Positions 18,310 to 26,923 are shown, numbered from the stretch's first letter. The stretch: DNA of 33,786 nucleotides from Thermodesulfatator sp. (GCA_027064165.1 JAMOQE010000060.1:1-33786), one strand, 5' to 3'. Notes: generated from the sequence alone by a model not told the origin. Numbers and translations: made by a program.

Positions 18310-19142
18310 GGAAAAAAATTCAAATCACATCATTAATTTTACATAATGGGTACCTGGGCTTTTTGTTTGGAATCCCGCTTTATCATGGTTTTTTAAAAGG
18401 CTTCTGTGCACCTGGATTAAATTGCCATTCGTGTCCTGCCTCTCTTTTTGCCTGCCCTATTGGAATGCTTCAAAATTCCCTTGCTACATGGAGGAGTCTG
18501 AGTTTTTCAAGCTTTTTCCCCGGGCTTGCATACACTCTTGGTTTTTTAATCCTCTGGGGAGTTCTTCTGGGGAGATTTATCTGCGGCTGGCTTTGCCCTT
18601 TTGGATTGATACAGGAACTTTTTTTTAAAATACCTGCTCCCAAAATTAAAATTTCTCCTTCGCCTTGGACAAGATTTTTTATCAAAATATTAATTTTTTT
18701 TATCACAATAATTATGTTTCCCCTTTTTATAGAAGAAGGTTTTTATGGAGTAAGCGCCTTCTGCAAATATCTTTGTCCTGCAGGTACCTTAGAAGCTGCA
18801 ATTCCTCAACTAATCCTTCAGCCCGGGCTTCGCAATTTAATAGGTGCCCTCTTCTTTTTTAAACTCCTTGTGCTTTTTTTTATTTTACTTTCATGCACTT
18901 TTGAGGAGCGTTTCTTCTGCAAAACCCTATGTCCCCTTGGTTTAATTTATGGACTTTTTAATAAAATAAGCATTATCAATCTGGTTATAAGGCGGGAGAA
19001 ATGCAGAGCATGTAAAAAGTGTAGCAAAGTCTGTCCCGCAGATCTTCAGCCTTATGCACAGATAAACTCTCCTGAGTGTATAAGGTGCCTTAAATGTAAA
19101 GAAGCCTGCCCGGAGCAAGCACTTCTCATAGGAAAAGGCTAA
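18306..19142 (+). CDS. NapH-like membrane protein with two [4Fe-4S] clusters
   Basis: This 278-residue integral membrane protein has about four or five hydrophobic segments. Conserved Cys-Pro segments occur on the polar side: CAPGLNCHSCPASLFACPIG (about 38-57), CGWLCPFGLIQ, CKYLCPAG and CKTLCPLGLIYG. The C-terminus is a two-cluster ferredoxin: CRACKKCSKVCP and CIRCLKCKEACP. The organisation matches NapH/MauN/CcoG-like electron-transfer proteins that pass electrons from the quinol pool. It starts in ATGA overlap with the CXXC microprotein, so they probably work together. The donor and acceptor cannot be told from sequence; a maturation or reducing-power role is possible. Confidence 0.8.
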   Translation: MRKKIQITSLILHNGYLGFLFGIPLYHGFLKGFCAPGLNCHSCPASLFACPIGMLQNSLATWRSLSFSSFFPGLAYTLGFLILWGVLLGRFICGWLCPFGLIQELFFKIPAPKIKISPSPWTRFFIKILIFFITIIMFPLFIEEGFYGVSAFCKYLCPAGTLEAAIPQLILQPGLRNLIGALFFFKLLVLFFILLSCTFEERFFCKTLCPLGLIYGLFNKISIINLVIRREKCRACKKCSKVCPADLQPYAQINSPECIRCLKCKEACPEQALLIGKG

Positions 19143-19143
19143 A

Positions 19144-20316
19144 ATGAATTATCTTACAGTCAAACTTTCAAAAAATGCTATCCCAAAATACCTTTCAGGT
19201 GCCCTCTGGTTTACAAAACAGGATATAAAAAACTTTTCTAAACTTAAAGAAACCATTCAACCAGGTGAAATAGTAAAAATTCTCTCTCAAGAAGGCTTCT
19301 TCCTTGGTATAGGCTATTTTAATCCTCAAGTGTATTATGCCTTAAAGCTTCTCACAAAAGACGAAGCCAAAATTGATGAAAAATTTTTTAAAACAAAATT
19401 TGAAAGGCTCTATACTTTTAAAAAAAGGCTATATCCAGAAGATGAGGCCTTAAGGCTTGTATTTGCAGAAGGAGATTTTTTACCTGGTTTAATAATTGAC
19501 ATCTATAAAAATATAGCAGTTATTCAAACTTATACCACAGGAATGGAAAGGCTCCTTCCTCTTATTCTTAAAGCCCTTAAAGCCGCTTTGCCTTTTGTTA
19601 AGGGCATGGTTATTAAAAATGATTCTTCCAGAAGAAAAGAGGAGAATCTGCCTCTTTATGTAAAGACCGAAGGAAAAGTTGAAGAACTTGTTTCTGTAAA
19701 AATGGGTGGTTTGAAGTGGCTTATACCAGTAATAAAAGGGCAAAAAACAGGGGGTTTTCTTGATCAGAGGCAAAACAGAAATTTTATAAAGATGATTTCC
19801 CGGGACCTTTCCGTAATTGATGCTTTTTCTTATATTGGTGGATTTTCTTTTTATAGCCTTGCAGGTGGAGCCCAGAGGGCCTTTCTGGTAGATAGATCTT
19901 CCTTTGCACTTTCTATAGCAGAAGAAATTGCCAGAATAAATGGATTTAAAGAGAAAATAATCCTGGTAGAAGCCGATGTTTTTCATTTTTTAAAAAATCC
20001 TCCCTTAACAGACATGATAATCCTTGATCCACCAGCTTTTATTAAAAATAAAAAAAGCTTAAAGCAGGGAGAAAAAAAATATGCTTCTTTATATTCGTTG
20101 GGAGTTAAAGCTTTAAAGAAAGGGTTTCTTATGGCTTGTTCCTGTTCTCATCTTCTTGAAGAAAAAAGATTTGAGACTCTGGTGTTGGAAGCAGCCCGAA
20201 AAGAGCAAAGGCAAGTAAAAATAATTTACCGAGGTTATCAGGCTGCAGATCATCCAGTCAATCCTGCTGTAAGAGAGACATTTTATTTAAAAGCAATATG
20301 TCTGGGAGGGTATTAG
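19144..20316 (+). CDS. rlmI: 23S rRNA cytosine-C5 methyltransferase, RlmI family
   Basis: This 390-residue SAM-dependent methyltransferase fits the RlmI group (m5C1962 of 23S rRNA in E. coli). It has an N-terminal PUA domain (about 1-80, with GALWFTKQDI and FLGIGYFNP), a central domain, and a Rossmann fold with DAFSYIGGFSFYSL (motif I), DMIILDPPAF (motif IV) and the catalytic-type ACSCSH. The start ATG 19144 is one base after the preceding stop, behind AGGAAAAGG. The stop TAG is inside the loop of a GC-rich hairpin that probably ends this plus-strand gene block. The precise target base is inferred from the family. Confidence 0.88.
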   Translation: MNYLTVKLSKNAIPKYLSGALWFTKQDIKNFSKLKETIQPGEIVKILSQEGFFLGIGYFNPQVYYALKLLTKDEAKIDEKFFKTKFERLYTFKKRLYPEDEALRLVFAEGDFLPGLIIDIYKNIAVIQTYTTGMERLLPLILKALKAALPFVKGMVIKNDSSRRKEENLPLYVKTEGKVEELVSVKMGGLKWLIPVIKGQKTGGFLDQRQNRNFIKMISRDLSVIDAFSYIGGFSFYSLAGGAQRAFLVDRSSFALSIAEEIARINGFKEKIILVEADVFHFLKNPPLTDMIILDPPAFIKNKKSLKQGEKKYASLYSLGVKALKKGFLMACSCSHLLEEKRFETLVLEAARKEQRQVKIIYRGYQAADHPVNPAVRETFYLKAICLGGY

Positions 20317-20324
20317 ACCCTCCC
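20304..20324. terminator. hairpin between convergent rlmI and TauE genes
   Basis: GGGAGGGT, a five-base loop ATTAG and ACCCTCCC form a perfect 8-bp stem. The loop contains the rlmI stop codon. The sequence lies between convergent genes and could serve both strands, but the following T-runs are weak, so termination is likely rather than certain. Confidence 0.6.
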
Positions 20325-20334
20325 AAAGTTTATA

Positions 20335-21078
20335 CTAAAATTTAACGAATTTAAAGAAAAACTTGATACCCAGTATAAAAAATAGAATACCCAGTAACTT
20401 TTTTACCTGTTGTGGTTTAAGATAGCGGTGAGTAATATAAGAAGCAATGTATCCAGCTATTAAAGAAGGAATAGCAGCACACAGAAGAATTATCCAGTCA
20501 ACGCTTCCCATTTTCCAGTAAGCAAGAAATCCTGTAAAGGAAGAAAAAGGTACTACAAAAGCCGTGGTCACTGCTACTTTTTTAGGATTATATCCAAGAA
20601 GAATAAGAAAAGGAGAAATAAGTCCACCTCCTCCTACTCCCAGAAATCCTGAAACAAAACCTGCTATAGCACCTATAATTATAGGATAAAAAATAGAGCT
20701 CCTTTCTCTAAAAACCGCCTTTTTGGGAATGTAAACCATAGTACCTGCAAAAAAGAGAAAAGCAGTAAAAGCTATAGCAACAATTTTTTCAGGAAGTAAA
20801 TGTGAGGCATAAGCTCCAACCGGAGAAAAACTTATAGATGAAATAATTAAAGGTATAGCTAACCTAAAATCAACAAGGCCCTTTCGTAAATTATAAATGG
20901 TAGCAGAACCAGTAGACATAAAATTTGAAAAGAGTCCGGTAGGCCTTGCAATAGAAAAAGGAATGCCCAGAAATACAAGAATTGGAACTATAGCAACTGC
21001 AGCTCCCACTCCCCCAAGGGCGAAAATAAAAGAAAAACTAAAACACACCCCAGCTACTTCCAGGTAGTGAGTAATCAT
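20335..21078 (-). CDS. TauE/SafE (TSUP) family membrane transporter
   Basis: This 247-residue polytopic membrane protein has about eight hydrophobic segments. It shows the two TSUP repeats: GGVGAAVAIVPILVFLGIP near the N-terminus and GFLGVGGGGLISPFLILLGY in the second half. The family exports sulfite, sulfonates or related organosulfur anions across the inner membrane; the substrate cannot be read from sequence. In a sulfur-metabolising anaerobe sulfite or thiosulfate would fit. ATG 21078 follows AAAGGAGG. A small stem (ATCTC/GAGAT) lies just before the ribosome site. The 230-base gap upstream shows no clear promoter or gene. Confidence 0.85.
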   Translation of the reverse strand: MITHYLEVAGVCFSFSFIFALGGVGAAVAIVPILVFLGIPFSIARPTGLFSNFMSTGSATIYNLRKGLVDFRLAIPLIISSISFSPVGAYASHLLPEKIVAIAFTAFLFFAGTMVYIPKKAVFRERSSIFYPIIIGAIAGFVSGFLGVGGGGLISPFLILLGYNPKKVAVTTAFVVPFSSFTGFLAYWKMGSVDWIILLCAAIPSLIAGYIASYITHRYLKPQQVKKLLGILFFILGIKFFFKFVKF

Positions 21079-21308
21079 TTTTTATTCCTCCTTTATCTCT
21101 TTTTGAGATTTTTCACGTTAACCATAGTTTTCAAAAACAAGTCTTTCTGCCCTGAAACCAGGCCCAGAATGATTAAACTAAAAAGGACAATCAGGATTTT
21201 GCTTTTAAATTGGTACTAAAAAAGAATTATGTGCCTGACCACCAACACTTACACACTTTTTTAGCCTTTTTTTTCCTCATATTTAGTTGAATATACATCC
21301 TCTATCTT

Positions 21309-21950
21309 TTATGTCAAGTGAAAAATGTCCCTTTCTTTTTCCCTTGCTATGGTTGAAGTGGGACTGGGACCATAATCATGGCCGGGGAAAATAACGGTGT
21401 CTTCAGGTAAAGTAAAAAGTTTTTCTTTAATACTCTCTATCATCTGCGAAAAATTACCCCCTGGAAGGTCTGTCCTTCCTACAGCCCCAACAAATAAAGT
21501 ATCTCCTGTAAAAACAATCCTTTCTTTTTCTGAATAAAAACAGCTTGAACCAGGAGTATGTCCGGGAGTATGAATGACTTTAAGCACTTCCTCTCCAAAA
21601 ATTATAAGTTCTCCATCTTCAAATACTTCGTCTTCCTCAGGATTTTCCGGGAAGCCCCATACCAGGAAAGGCTGCATATTGCCAGGTTCTTTAAAAAACT
21701 CTGCATCAAACCTATGAACTAAATAAGTAGCTCCCAACTCTTTCCTTAAATAATCTACTCCTCCAACATGGTCAGGATGAGCATGAGTGGCAAGTATGTG
21801 TTTTATTCTGATCCCAAGTTTATCTACAAGCTCTACTATCCTGGGATCTTCATCTCCAGGATCTATTATCACTCCTTCCCTGTTTCTTTCACAATAAACC
21901 AAATAACAGCACACCTCAAGAGGCCCAACAAGGAGTTTTTCCACTTTCAT
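21309..21950 (-). CDS. MBL-fold metallo-hydrolase, glyoxalase II-like
   Basis: This 213-residue metallo-beta-lactamase fold protein has the metal motif THAHPDHVGG (HxHxDH, about 55-64), a second His in HTPGHTPGSSCF, the bridging Asp in VFTGDTLF and a terminal His in FPGHDYG. The layout is of the YcbL/glyoxalase II-like group, which hydrolyses thioesters; persulfide dioxygenases share the fold. The start ATG 21950 follows GGGGAGGT. It begins three bases after the pdxJ stop, so it is the last gene of the probable M18 aminopeptidase-trmI-ybeY/pdxJ operon. The substrate is unknown. Confidence 0.85.
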   Translation of the reverse strand: MKVEKLLVGPLEVCCYLVYCERNREGVIIDPGDEDPRIVELVDKLGIRIKHILATHAHPDHVGGVDYLRKELGATYLVHRFDAEFFKEPGNMQPFLVWGFPENPEEDEVFEDGELIIFGEEVLKVIHTPGHTPGSSCFYSEKERIVFTGDTLFVGAVGRTDLPGGNFSQMIESIKEKLFTLPEDTVIFPGHDYGPSPTSTIAREKERDIFHLT

Positions 21951-21953
21951 CTT

Positions 21954-23159
21954 TTAACCTCCCCTTGCCCTGAGAATAAGCTCCTTCATTTCTCTCACAG
22001 CATCCTTTAATCCTACAAAAATTGCCCTTGAAATAATACTGTGTCCTATACTGAACTCTTCTATCTCTGGAATGGCAGCAATAGGACCTATATTTTCATA
22101 AGACAAACCGTGTCCTGCATGGACAATAAGCCCTAAGTCTTTGGCTACTCTGGCAGCCAGCTCAACCTTCTCAAGCTCTTTTACCCTCTCCTCCTCAGTT
22201 TCAGCCTCGGCATAGATCCCTGTGTGAATTTCAACTATCTGCGCTCCTACCTTCCTGGCAAGCTCCATTGCCTTTTCTTCTGGATTCAAAAACAGACTCA
22301 CCTTTATACCTGCAGCATTTAGCTCCTTAACTACTTTTTTTATTTCCTTTACTCTACCCCTCAGTTCAAGTCCTCCTTCAGTGGTCACCTCCTCCGGTCT
22401 CTCAGGCACCAAAGTTACCTGATAGGGCTTAATCTCCTTGGCGAAATCCACAAATTCTTCTGAAATAGCCATTTCCAGAATAAGCTTTGTCTTTATAACT
22501 TCTTTTATAAGCCTCACATCTCTTTCCTTAATATGCCTTCTATCAAGACGCAGATGAACTACCACCCCGTCTGCACCCCCAAGCTCTACCATAACTGCTG
22601 CAGCCACTGGGTCAGGATAAGGCGCTTTTCTTGCTTCTCTTACAGTAGCTACATGATCTACATTTACTGCAAGTTTTGCAGGCATATACTCTCTCCTCCT
22701 TAAAAATTTTATTACTGCTTCTTTACCCTGCCTGAAAGCAACTTTTTCAAAAAATTTTAATTCAGTTTTGAGCATAAGCCAAGGGGCATACCAACCCTTT
22801 TCGTGGTCATGCCCAAGAAGGTGTACCAGCCCATGAACTATAAGAGCAAGTAAGTAGTTTTCAAAATTAAGTCCATAAAACTCTGACTCCTCCCTTGCCC
22901 TTGAGACAGAAATTATTATCTCTCCTAAGAACGATTTATCCTCTATAAGGAAAGAAAGCACATTAGTAGGCCAGTTTCTTCCAAGATATTTTGCGTTAAG
23001 TTCCCTGATTGTAGCATCATCACAAAATACAAGAGATACTGTCCGTGTTTTAAAAGCGACATGAGAAGAAAGCAGTTTTTTTATCCGGATCCTTAATTTG
23101 TTAAGGAAAGAAGGCTCAATAAGCTCCTCTTGAAGAAGCGTTACTTCAAGATTTGCCAA
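21954..23159 (-). CDS. ybeY-pdxJ: YbeY-PdxJ in one continuous frame
   Basis: Residues 1-158 are YbeY, the endoribonuclease for 16S rRNA maturation, with zinc motif [11 protein letters not shown] (His109, His113, His119). Residues 159-401 are PdxJ, pyridoxine 5'-phosphate synthase ([46 protein letters not shown]). No stop separates them. At the junction, codons for LRRRE encode AAGGAGGAGAG, then TAT ATG at 22685, giving a full-length 243-residue PdxJ. Two readings are possible: a bifunctional fusion, or a tandem pair lacking the ybeY stop, with PdxJ made from the inner start. Both may occur. The outer start is TTG 23159 behind GGAGG. The HLRLDRR motif has Leu where E. coli PdxJ has Glu. Confidence 0.9.
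   Translation of the reverse strand: MANLEVTLLQEELIEPSFLNKLRIRIKKLLSSHVAFKTRTVSLVFCDDATIRELNAKYLGRNWPTNVLSFLIEDKSFLGEIIISVSRAREESEFYGLNFENYLLALIVHGLVHLLGHDHEKGWYAPWLMLKTELKFFEKVAFRQGKEAVIKFLRRREYMPAKLAVNVDHVATVREARKAPYPDPVAAAVMVELGGADGVVVHLRLDRRHIKERDVRLIKEVIKTKLILEMAISEEFVDFAKEIKPYQVTLVPERPEEVTTEGGLELRGRVKEIKKVVKELNAAGIKVSLFLNPEEKAMELARKVGAQIVEIHTGIYAEAETEEERVKELEKVELAARVAKDLGLIVHAGHGLSYENIGPIAAIPEIEEFSIGHSIISRAIFVGLKDAVREMKELILRARGG
22685..22701 (-). promoter_or_regulatory. internal ribosome binding site and ATG for pdxJ
   Basis: On the minus strand AAGGAGG (22701-22695) is followed after nine bases by ATG (22685-22683), inside the ybeY-pdxJ frame. Spacing and strength are optimal, and the ATG is the natural PdxJ start ([11 protein letters not shown]). 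Confidence 0.75.
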
Positions 23160-23162
23160 TTT

Positions 23163-23930
23163 TTATTTTTCCTCCACTTTTCTTGCAAATATTAAATAGC
23201 CAGTATGAGCAACCATTCTGTCCTCAGGCCTTATCCTTTCGGGATTGGTTTTATACTTCCGCAAAAGAAGCTCCAGCACCTCTATTCCTGCAAAAGGAAG
23301 CCTTTCCAGCTCTTTTAAGCACTGAGAAATCTGATTGGTTGTGGGAACAAGAATTCCAAGAGGTCGTCCGGGTTTTAAAGCATTCCAGGCAGCTTGCAAA
23401 AGGAGCCAGGGCTCCTTTAAATCCAAAAAAACCGCGTCAATCTCTTTTTCATCAAATTTATCTCTTACTTCCTGATTTTTAAACAAAACTCTCTCTTCAA
23501 GCCCAAGCCTTGAAACATTTTTTTTGGCCACTTCCTGAAATTTAGCCTCTTTTTCATAGGAAATAACCTTCCCTTTGTCTCCCACTGCAAAGGCCAGGGC
23601 AGAAGTAAGGGCACCTGAGCCCCCTCCACACTCAAGCACCACCTTACCAGGCCCCACATCAAGCTTGAGTAAAATAAGGCCTATATCTTTAGGATAAATA
23701 ACCTGAGTAAGCCTCTCCACTTTCATAAGAAAGTCGTGAATGGTTGGCTTAAGAAGATAAAAACATGTCCCTTTTTTCCCAAATACTTTAGCTCCATAAT
23801 CAAGGCCTTTAAGATCCCCCAGATAAAGAGTGTCTTTATGAGTACTAAAATAAGTATCTTTTATTTTTATTAAATAAGTATTCCCTCCTTCAGAAAGGAG
23901 TAATACAAAATCTCCTTCTTTTAACGGCAT
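23163..23930 (-). CDS. trmI: tRNA (adenine-58-N1)-methyltransferase TrmI
   Basis: TrmI (255 residues) methylates A58 in the T-loop of tRNA, a modification important for tRNA stability at high temperature. The N-terminal beta domain starts PLKEGDFVLLL. The SAM domain has motif I VLECGGGSGALT (usually GxGSG), then VISYEKEAKFQEVAKKN, the conserved acidic VFLDL and the loop ILVPTTNQ. C-terminal RPEDRMVAHTGYLIFARK is typical of the bacterial/archaeal TrmI group. The start lies four bases after the aminopeptidase stop with only AGGA as ribosome site, so translation is probably coupled. Length is normal. Confidence 0.92.
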   Translation of the reverse strand: MPLKEGDFVLLLSEGGNTYLIKIKDTYFSTHKDTLYLGDLKGLDYGAKVFGKKGTCFYLLKPTIHDFLMKVERLTQVIYPKDIGLILLKLDVGPGKVVLECGGGSGALTSALAFAVGDKGKVISYEKEAKFQEVAKKNVSRLGLEERVLFKNQEVRDKFDEKEIDAVFLDLKEPWLLLQAAWNALKPGRPLGILVPTTNQISQCLKELERLPFAGIEVLELLLRKYKTNPERIRPEDRMVAHTGYLIFARKVEEK

Positions 23931-23934
23931 ATTC

Positions 23935-25326
23935 CTAAGCCTTTAGAAAAACTTTAAAAGCCTTGTAAGTCATATAAATATCTCCCTTATGAGCAACTTC
24001 AAAAGGAGAATGCATAGAAAGCAGTGGAGGCCCTACATCAACTACATCCATACCATACACTGCAAGATACTTAGCAACAGTACCACCTCCTCCTTCATCT
24101 ACTTTTCCCATAGAACATACTTGATAGAGCACCTTTTCTTTGTCCCATTCACCAAGAAGCCAGGCAAGAAACTCCACATGTGCTTCACTTGCCATGTACT
24201 TTCCACCATGTCCAGTATAACGACTCACTGCTATACCATAGCCCATCCGGGCATCGTTTAACTTGTCGTGAACTTCTATATAATTTGGATCTATTCCAGC
24301 TGTTACATCTGCTGAAAGGGCCTTTGCATTTTCCATTACTTTAAAAAAGTTCACAGGGTTGGTATCAACACTTTCTTTTTCAAGAAGAAAATATATCAAT
24401 TTTTCTAAAATTCTGCTTTTAGCTGCGGTATTTCCTTCAGAACCAATTTCTTCTCTATCCATAAAAATTATCAAGTTTGTATAAGCTGGCTCACACACTT
24501 CAAGAGAAGCCTTAAGAGAAAGAAAGGCATTTATTCTATCATCCTGGCCATAGCCTCCTATAAAAGCCCTATCTATCCCTACTTCTCTTGCTCTCCCGGC
24601 AGGTACTGCAAAAAGCTCTGCACAGGTAAAATCTTCTTCTCTAATTCCATAGGCCTCATTCAAAAGACTGAGTACCCTTTTTTTAAATACATCTTCCTTA
24701 TTGTCTTTGTTTTTTTCAGGAGTCCCCCCTGCAAGAAGGCAAAGTTTCTCTCCTACAATAGCTTCTGAAAGTTTTTTTGTAGACTGTACTTTTCTTGCAA
24801 GATGTGGCAAAAGGTCACAAATAGTAAGAACTGGCTCACCTTCTTTTTCGCCTAAAACAATTTTTACTTTGGTCCCGTCTTTCTTTACCACAACTCCGTG
24901 AAGAGCAAGTGGTATGGCCACCCAATGATATTTTTTTATACCTCCATAATAATGGGTTTTAAAAAAGGCCATTGAAGTGTCTTCATAAAGAGGATGAAGC
25001 TTAAGATCAAGTCTGGGCGTATCAATGTGGCTGGCAATGATCCGAAGTCCTTCTGTGACAGGGTGTTTACCCGCCTGCCAGAAAGCAAGAAATTTGTTTT
25101 TGTATACAAAATACCCCTTAGGATATCCCATCTCCTGATAACCATTGCTTTTAAGGACCTCAAGAGTAAACTCTACTGATTCTCTTTCTGTTTTTACATT
25201 TGAAAGAAAATCAATGTATTCCTGACAGAGTTCTTCAAGCTTCTTTTTTTCTCTTCCCAGTACTTCATAAGTATGCACTTTTTTTAAAAGTAAAGATTCT
25301 CCCTTTTTTCTTTTTTCTTTTTTCAT
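23935..25326 (-). CDS. M18 family aminopeptidase
   Basis: This 463-residue enzyme is an M18 metallo-aminopeptidase (aspartyl aminopeptidase family), a cytosolic, often dodecameric, zinc exopeptidase. Metal and catalytic motifs are visible: ASHIDTPRLDLK, GYGQDDRINAF, IFMDREEIGSEG, SADVTAGIDPNY and LSMHSPFEVAHKGD. The start ATG 25326 is preceded by GAGGGGAGGT. It is the first gene of the likely operon with trmI, ybeY-pdxJ and the MBL hydrolase; a promoter is visible upstream. The N-terminal 20 residues are unusually basic (KKEKRKKGE), and could instead be an over-long start, but no better start is seen. Confidence 0.9.
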   Translation of the reverse strand: MKKEKRKKGESLLLKKVHTYEVLGREKKKLEELCQEYIDFLSNVKTERESVEFTLEVLKSNGYQEMGYPKGYFVYKNKFLAFWQAGKHPVTEGLRIIASHIDTPRLDLKLHPLYEDTSMAFFKTHYYGGIKKYHWVAIPLALHGVVVKKDGTKVKIVLGEKEGEPVLTICDLLPHLARKVQSTKKLSEAIVGEKLCLLAGGTPEKNKDNKEDVFKKRVLSLLNEAYGIREEDFTCAELFAVPAGRAREVGIDRAFIGGYGQDDRINAFLSLKASLEVCEPAYTNLIIFMDREEIGSEGNTAAKSRILEKLIYFLLEKESVDTNPVNFFKVMENAKALSADVTAGIDPNYIEVHDKLNDARMGYGIAVSRYTGHGGKYMASEAHVEFLAWLLGEWDKEKVLYQVCSMGKVDEGGGGTVAKYLAVYGMDVVDVGPPLLSMHSPFEVAHKGDIYMTYKAFKVFLKA

Positions 25327-25383
25327 AAATATACCTCCCCTCTTTAAATCTTTTTAAAATTAAAAAACACCAAGATTTTCTAA

Positions 25384-25412
25384 ATTTTAACTACTTTTTA
25401 TCTTATTGTAAA
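25384..25412 (-). promoter_or_regulatory. promoter of the M18 aminopeptidase operon
   Basis: On the minus strand TTTACA (25412-25407) and TAAAAT (25389-25384) are 17 bases apart, about 58 bases before the start codon. A TTGACT slightly upstream lacks a good partner. Confidence 0.5.
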
Positions 25413-25558
25413 GATTAAAAAGTCAAGGAAGATAAGAGCAAAGAGGAGTGTCCACCAATTTGCGTAAATTTTTCATAGCATATCCTCAAAAAGAATTACT
25501 ATCTGGGCATATACTAAAGGCCAATTCTTCACTCCCACTTAGCTGAAATGCTTTAAAT

Positions 25559-26511
25559 TCATTTTTTATTTTGGAAATTATTTTCTAAAGCTCTTTTGAG
25601 ATCTTTAACAATTTCTTTTTTTAACCACTCTGGAGAAATTACCTTAAAATAAGGAAGCCAGCGGTAAAGCCAGTGCTTGAAAACTTCCACTCCCCTTACT
25701 CTAAATTTTACTTCAAGCCAGCCATTTTCTAACTCTTTACATTCCTGCTCTTTTATCCATTTTCTCCTTAAAAAATATTCTTTAATTTCTGGAGCAAAAT
25801 GCACTATAACTTCCTCTTTCTTTGCATCTACATAAGGACCAAATGCCTCCTGTACCTTAGAAATATTTGATATTTCTTCCCTGGGTAAAAAATATTTTCC
25901 TGTAAATTTTAAAGAGCGTATTTTATCAAAGGCAAAGGTTCTCTCTGCCTGTTTCTTTCTACACCAGGCTTCTACATACTAGAAATCCCCAGTAAAAAAA
26001 CACAAAATAAGGCTCTATTTCCTTTTTTTCTGGCTTTTCACCGGGCTCATGTCCATATTCAATTTCTACTATTCTATGCTCTCTTTATTGCTATAGAAAA
26101 CTCTCTCAAAAGCTCAAAAAGATGAGGAGAAGTATAAAACCCCTGGACTCCAAAAATTTCTTCAAAAGAAGGAAAGTTTTTTGAAGCCAGAGCTATTTTA
26201 TTCTCTATTTGCTTAAAAATTTCCGGAATTTTACTTCCAAGTGATTTTTCAATAAATTTGCAACAAAGGGCAAGAACCAAAGCCTCCTCAGTTTTAAGAA
26301 GAACCTTGCTCAGGCTAAATCCTTCTACAAATACATAGCTCTCTTTTTCTTTATCATAATAAATAGGGAATTCAGCTTCAATAAGGGAGTTTATATAATG
26401 ATAAATAGTTCTTTCACTTACTCAAAGTTCCTCTGCAAGTTCCTTGGGCCTGACCTTTTCTCTCTTGTCAAGCTTATTTAATATATAAAGGAGTTTATCA
26501 AGTTTAGTCAT
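25559..26511 (-). pseudogene. WYL-domain transcriptional regulator, broken
   Basis: Read on the minus strand, the gene starts at ATG 26511 with a DeoR-like winged helix (LDKLLYILNKLDK, then KELAEEL and VSERTIYHYI), continues to a central WYL domain (IVEIEYG, EIEPYFVFF, YVEAWCRKKQAERTFAFDKI) and ends with a C-terminal WCX domain (VHFAPEIKEYFLRRKW to the stop at 25559). At least four lesions are visible: TGA at 26424-26422 in the recognition region; loss of frame at the TAG 26076-26074; an extra base in a seven-base A/T run at 25994-26000; and TAG 25981-25979 where Trp is expected. A promoter upstream still looks intact. Such regulators often control defence or DNA-repair genes. Confidence 0.85.
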
Positions 26512-26548
26512 TTAATTTTTCGTGTAATATGTAATATTTTTAACAATT

Positions 26549-26576
26549 ATTATACAAAAAAATTCATAAATACCAA
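26549..26576 (-). promoter_or_regulatory. promoter of the broken WYL regulator
   Basis: On the minus strand TTGGTA (26576-26571), a 16-base spacer and a perfect TATAAT (26554-26549) lie 38 bases before the old ATG. A tandem ATATTAC ATATTAC follows the -10 and could be an operator. Confidence 0.5.
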
Positions 26577-26733
26577 CATAGTGAACTGAAATATTTGCAA
26601 ATTATATGCAGAATATACACAAATCATGCTTAAAAATTTAACCTGACAATCTAATTTTTTTGAAATATCATTCAAGATATGAATAAAAATTATTCAACTT
26701 CTGAATAGAAATACAAAAAATCCCAAAAATCTT

Positions 26734-26761
26734 CTTCGGTTTCTTGAGAAATTTCCCGAAG
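26734..26761. repeat. bulged hairpin upstream of the large palindrome
   Basis: CTTCGG at 26734-26739 pairs with CCGAAG at 26756-26761. Inside, TTTCT and AGAAA pair around a TG turn. The unequal arms leave a bulge. No gene covers 26577-26920; this hairpin and the palindrome at 26795-26868 are the only structures I see there. Confidence 0.5.
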
Positions 26762-26794
26762 TCTTGAGAGGGGTTGTGATTTCTTCACAGCAAA

Positions 26795-26868
26795 ATCTTA
26801 GCCCTCCCCTGGTGGTATTTATAGGTGGGTTATATATAATACCACCGGTCCAAATAGGGCTTTAAGAT
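26795..26868. repeat. 74-bp imperfect palindrome / long hairpin
   Basis: Outer arms are ATCTTA-GCCCT (26795-26805) and AGGGC-tt-TAAGAT (26856-26868), 11 pairs with a two-base bulge. Inner arms are GGTGGTATT (26811-26819) and AATACCACC (26838-26846), which can extend by a TATA pairing. It ends 16 bases before a TATAAT (26884-26889) that probably serves the ATPase gene at 26924, so it lies upstream of that transcript. It could be an operator, the end of a decayed mobile element or a small structured RNA. No second copy is in the window. Confidence 0.6.
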
Positions 26869-26923
26869 GTTTAAAAAATGAAGTATAATGAGAAATACAA
26901 AAGAGTTTATAGGAGGCTAACCA

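Noticed and set aside
26422-26424. The TGA in the WYL regulator as a selenocysteine codon
   Set aside because: The position fits a Gly in the winged helix, no Sec element was recognised, and three further lesions follow, so it is a nonsense mutation.
26512-26923. An extra protein gene in the gap before the archaeal-type ATPase
   Set aside because: Stops are frequent in all frames and no protein-like stretch was found; only the promoter and hairpins are supported.
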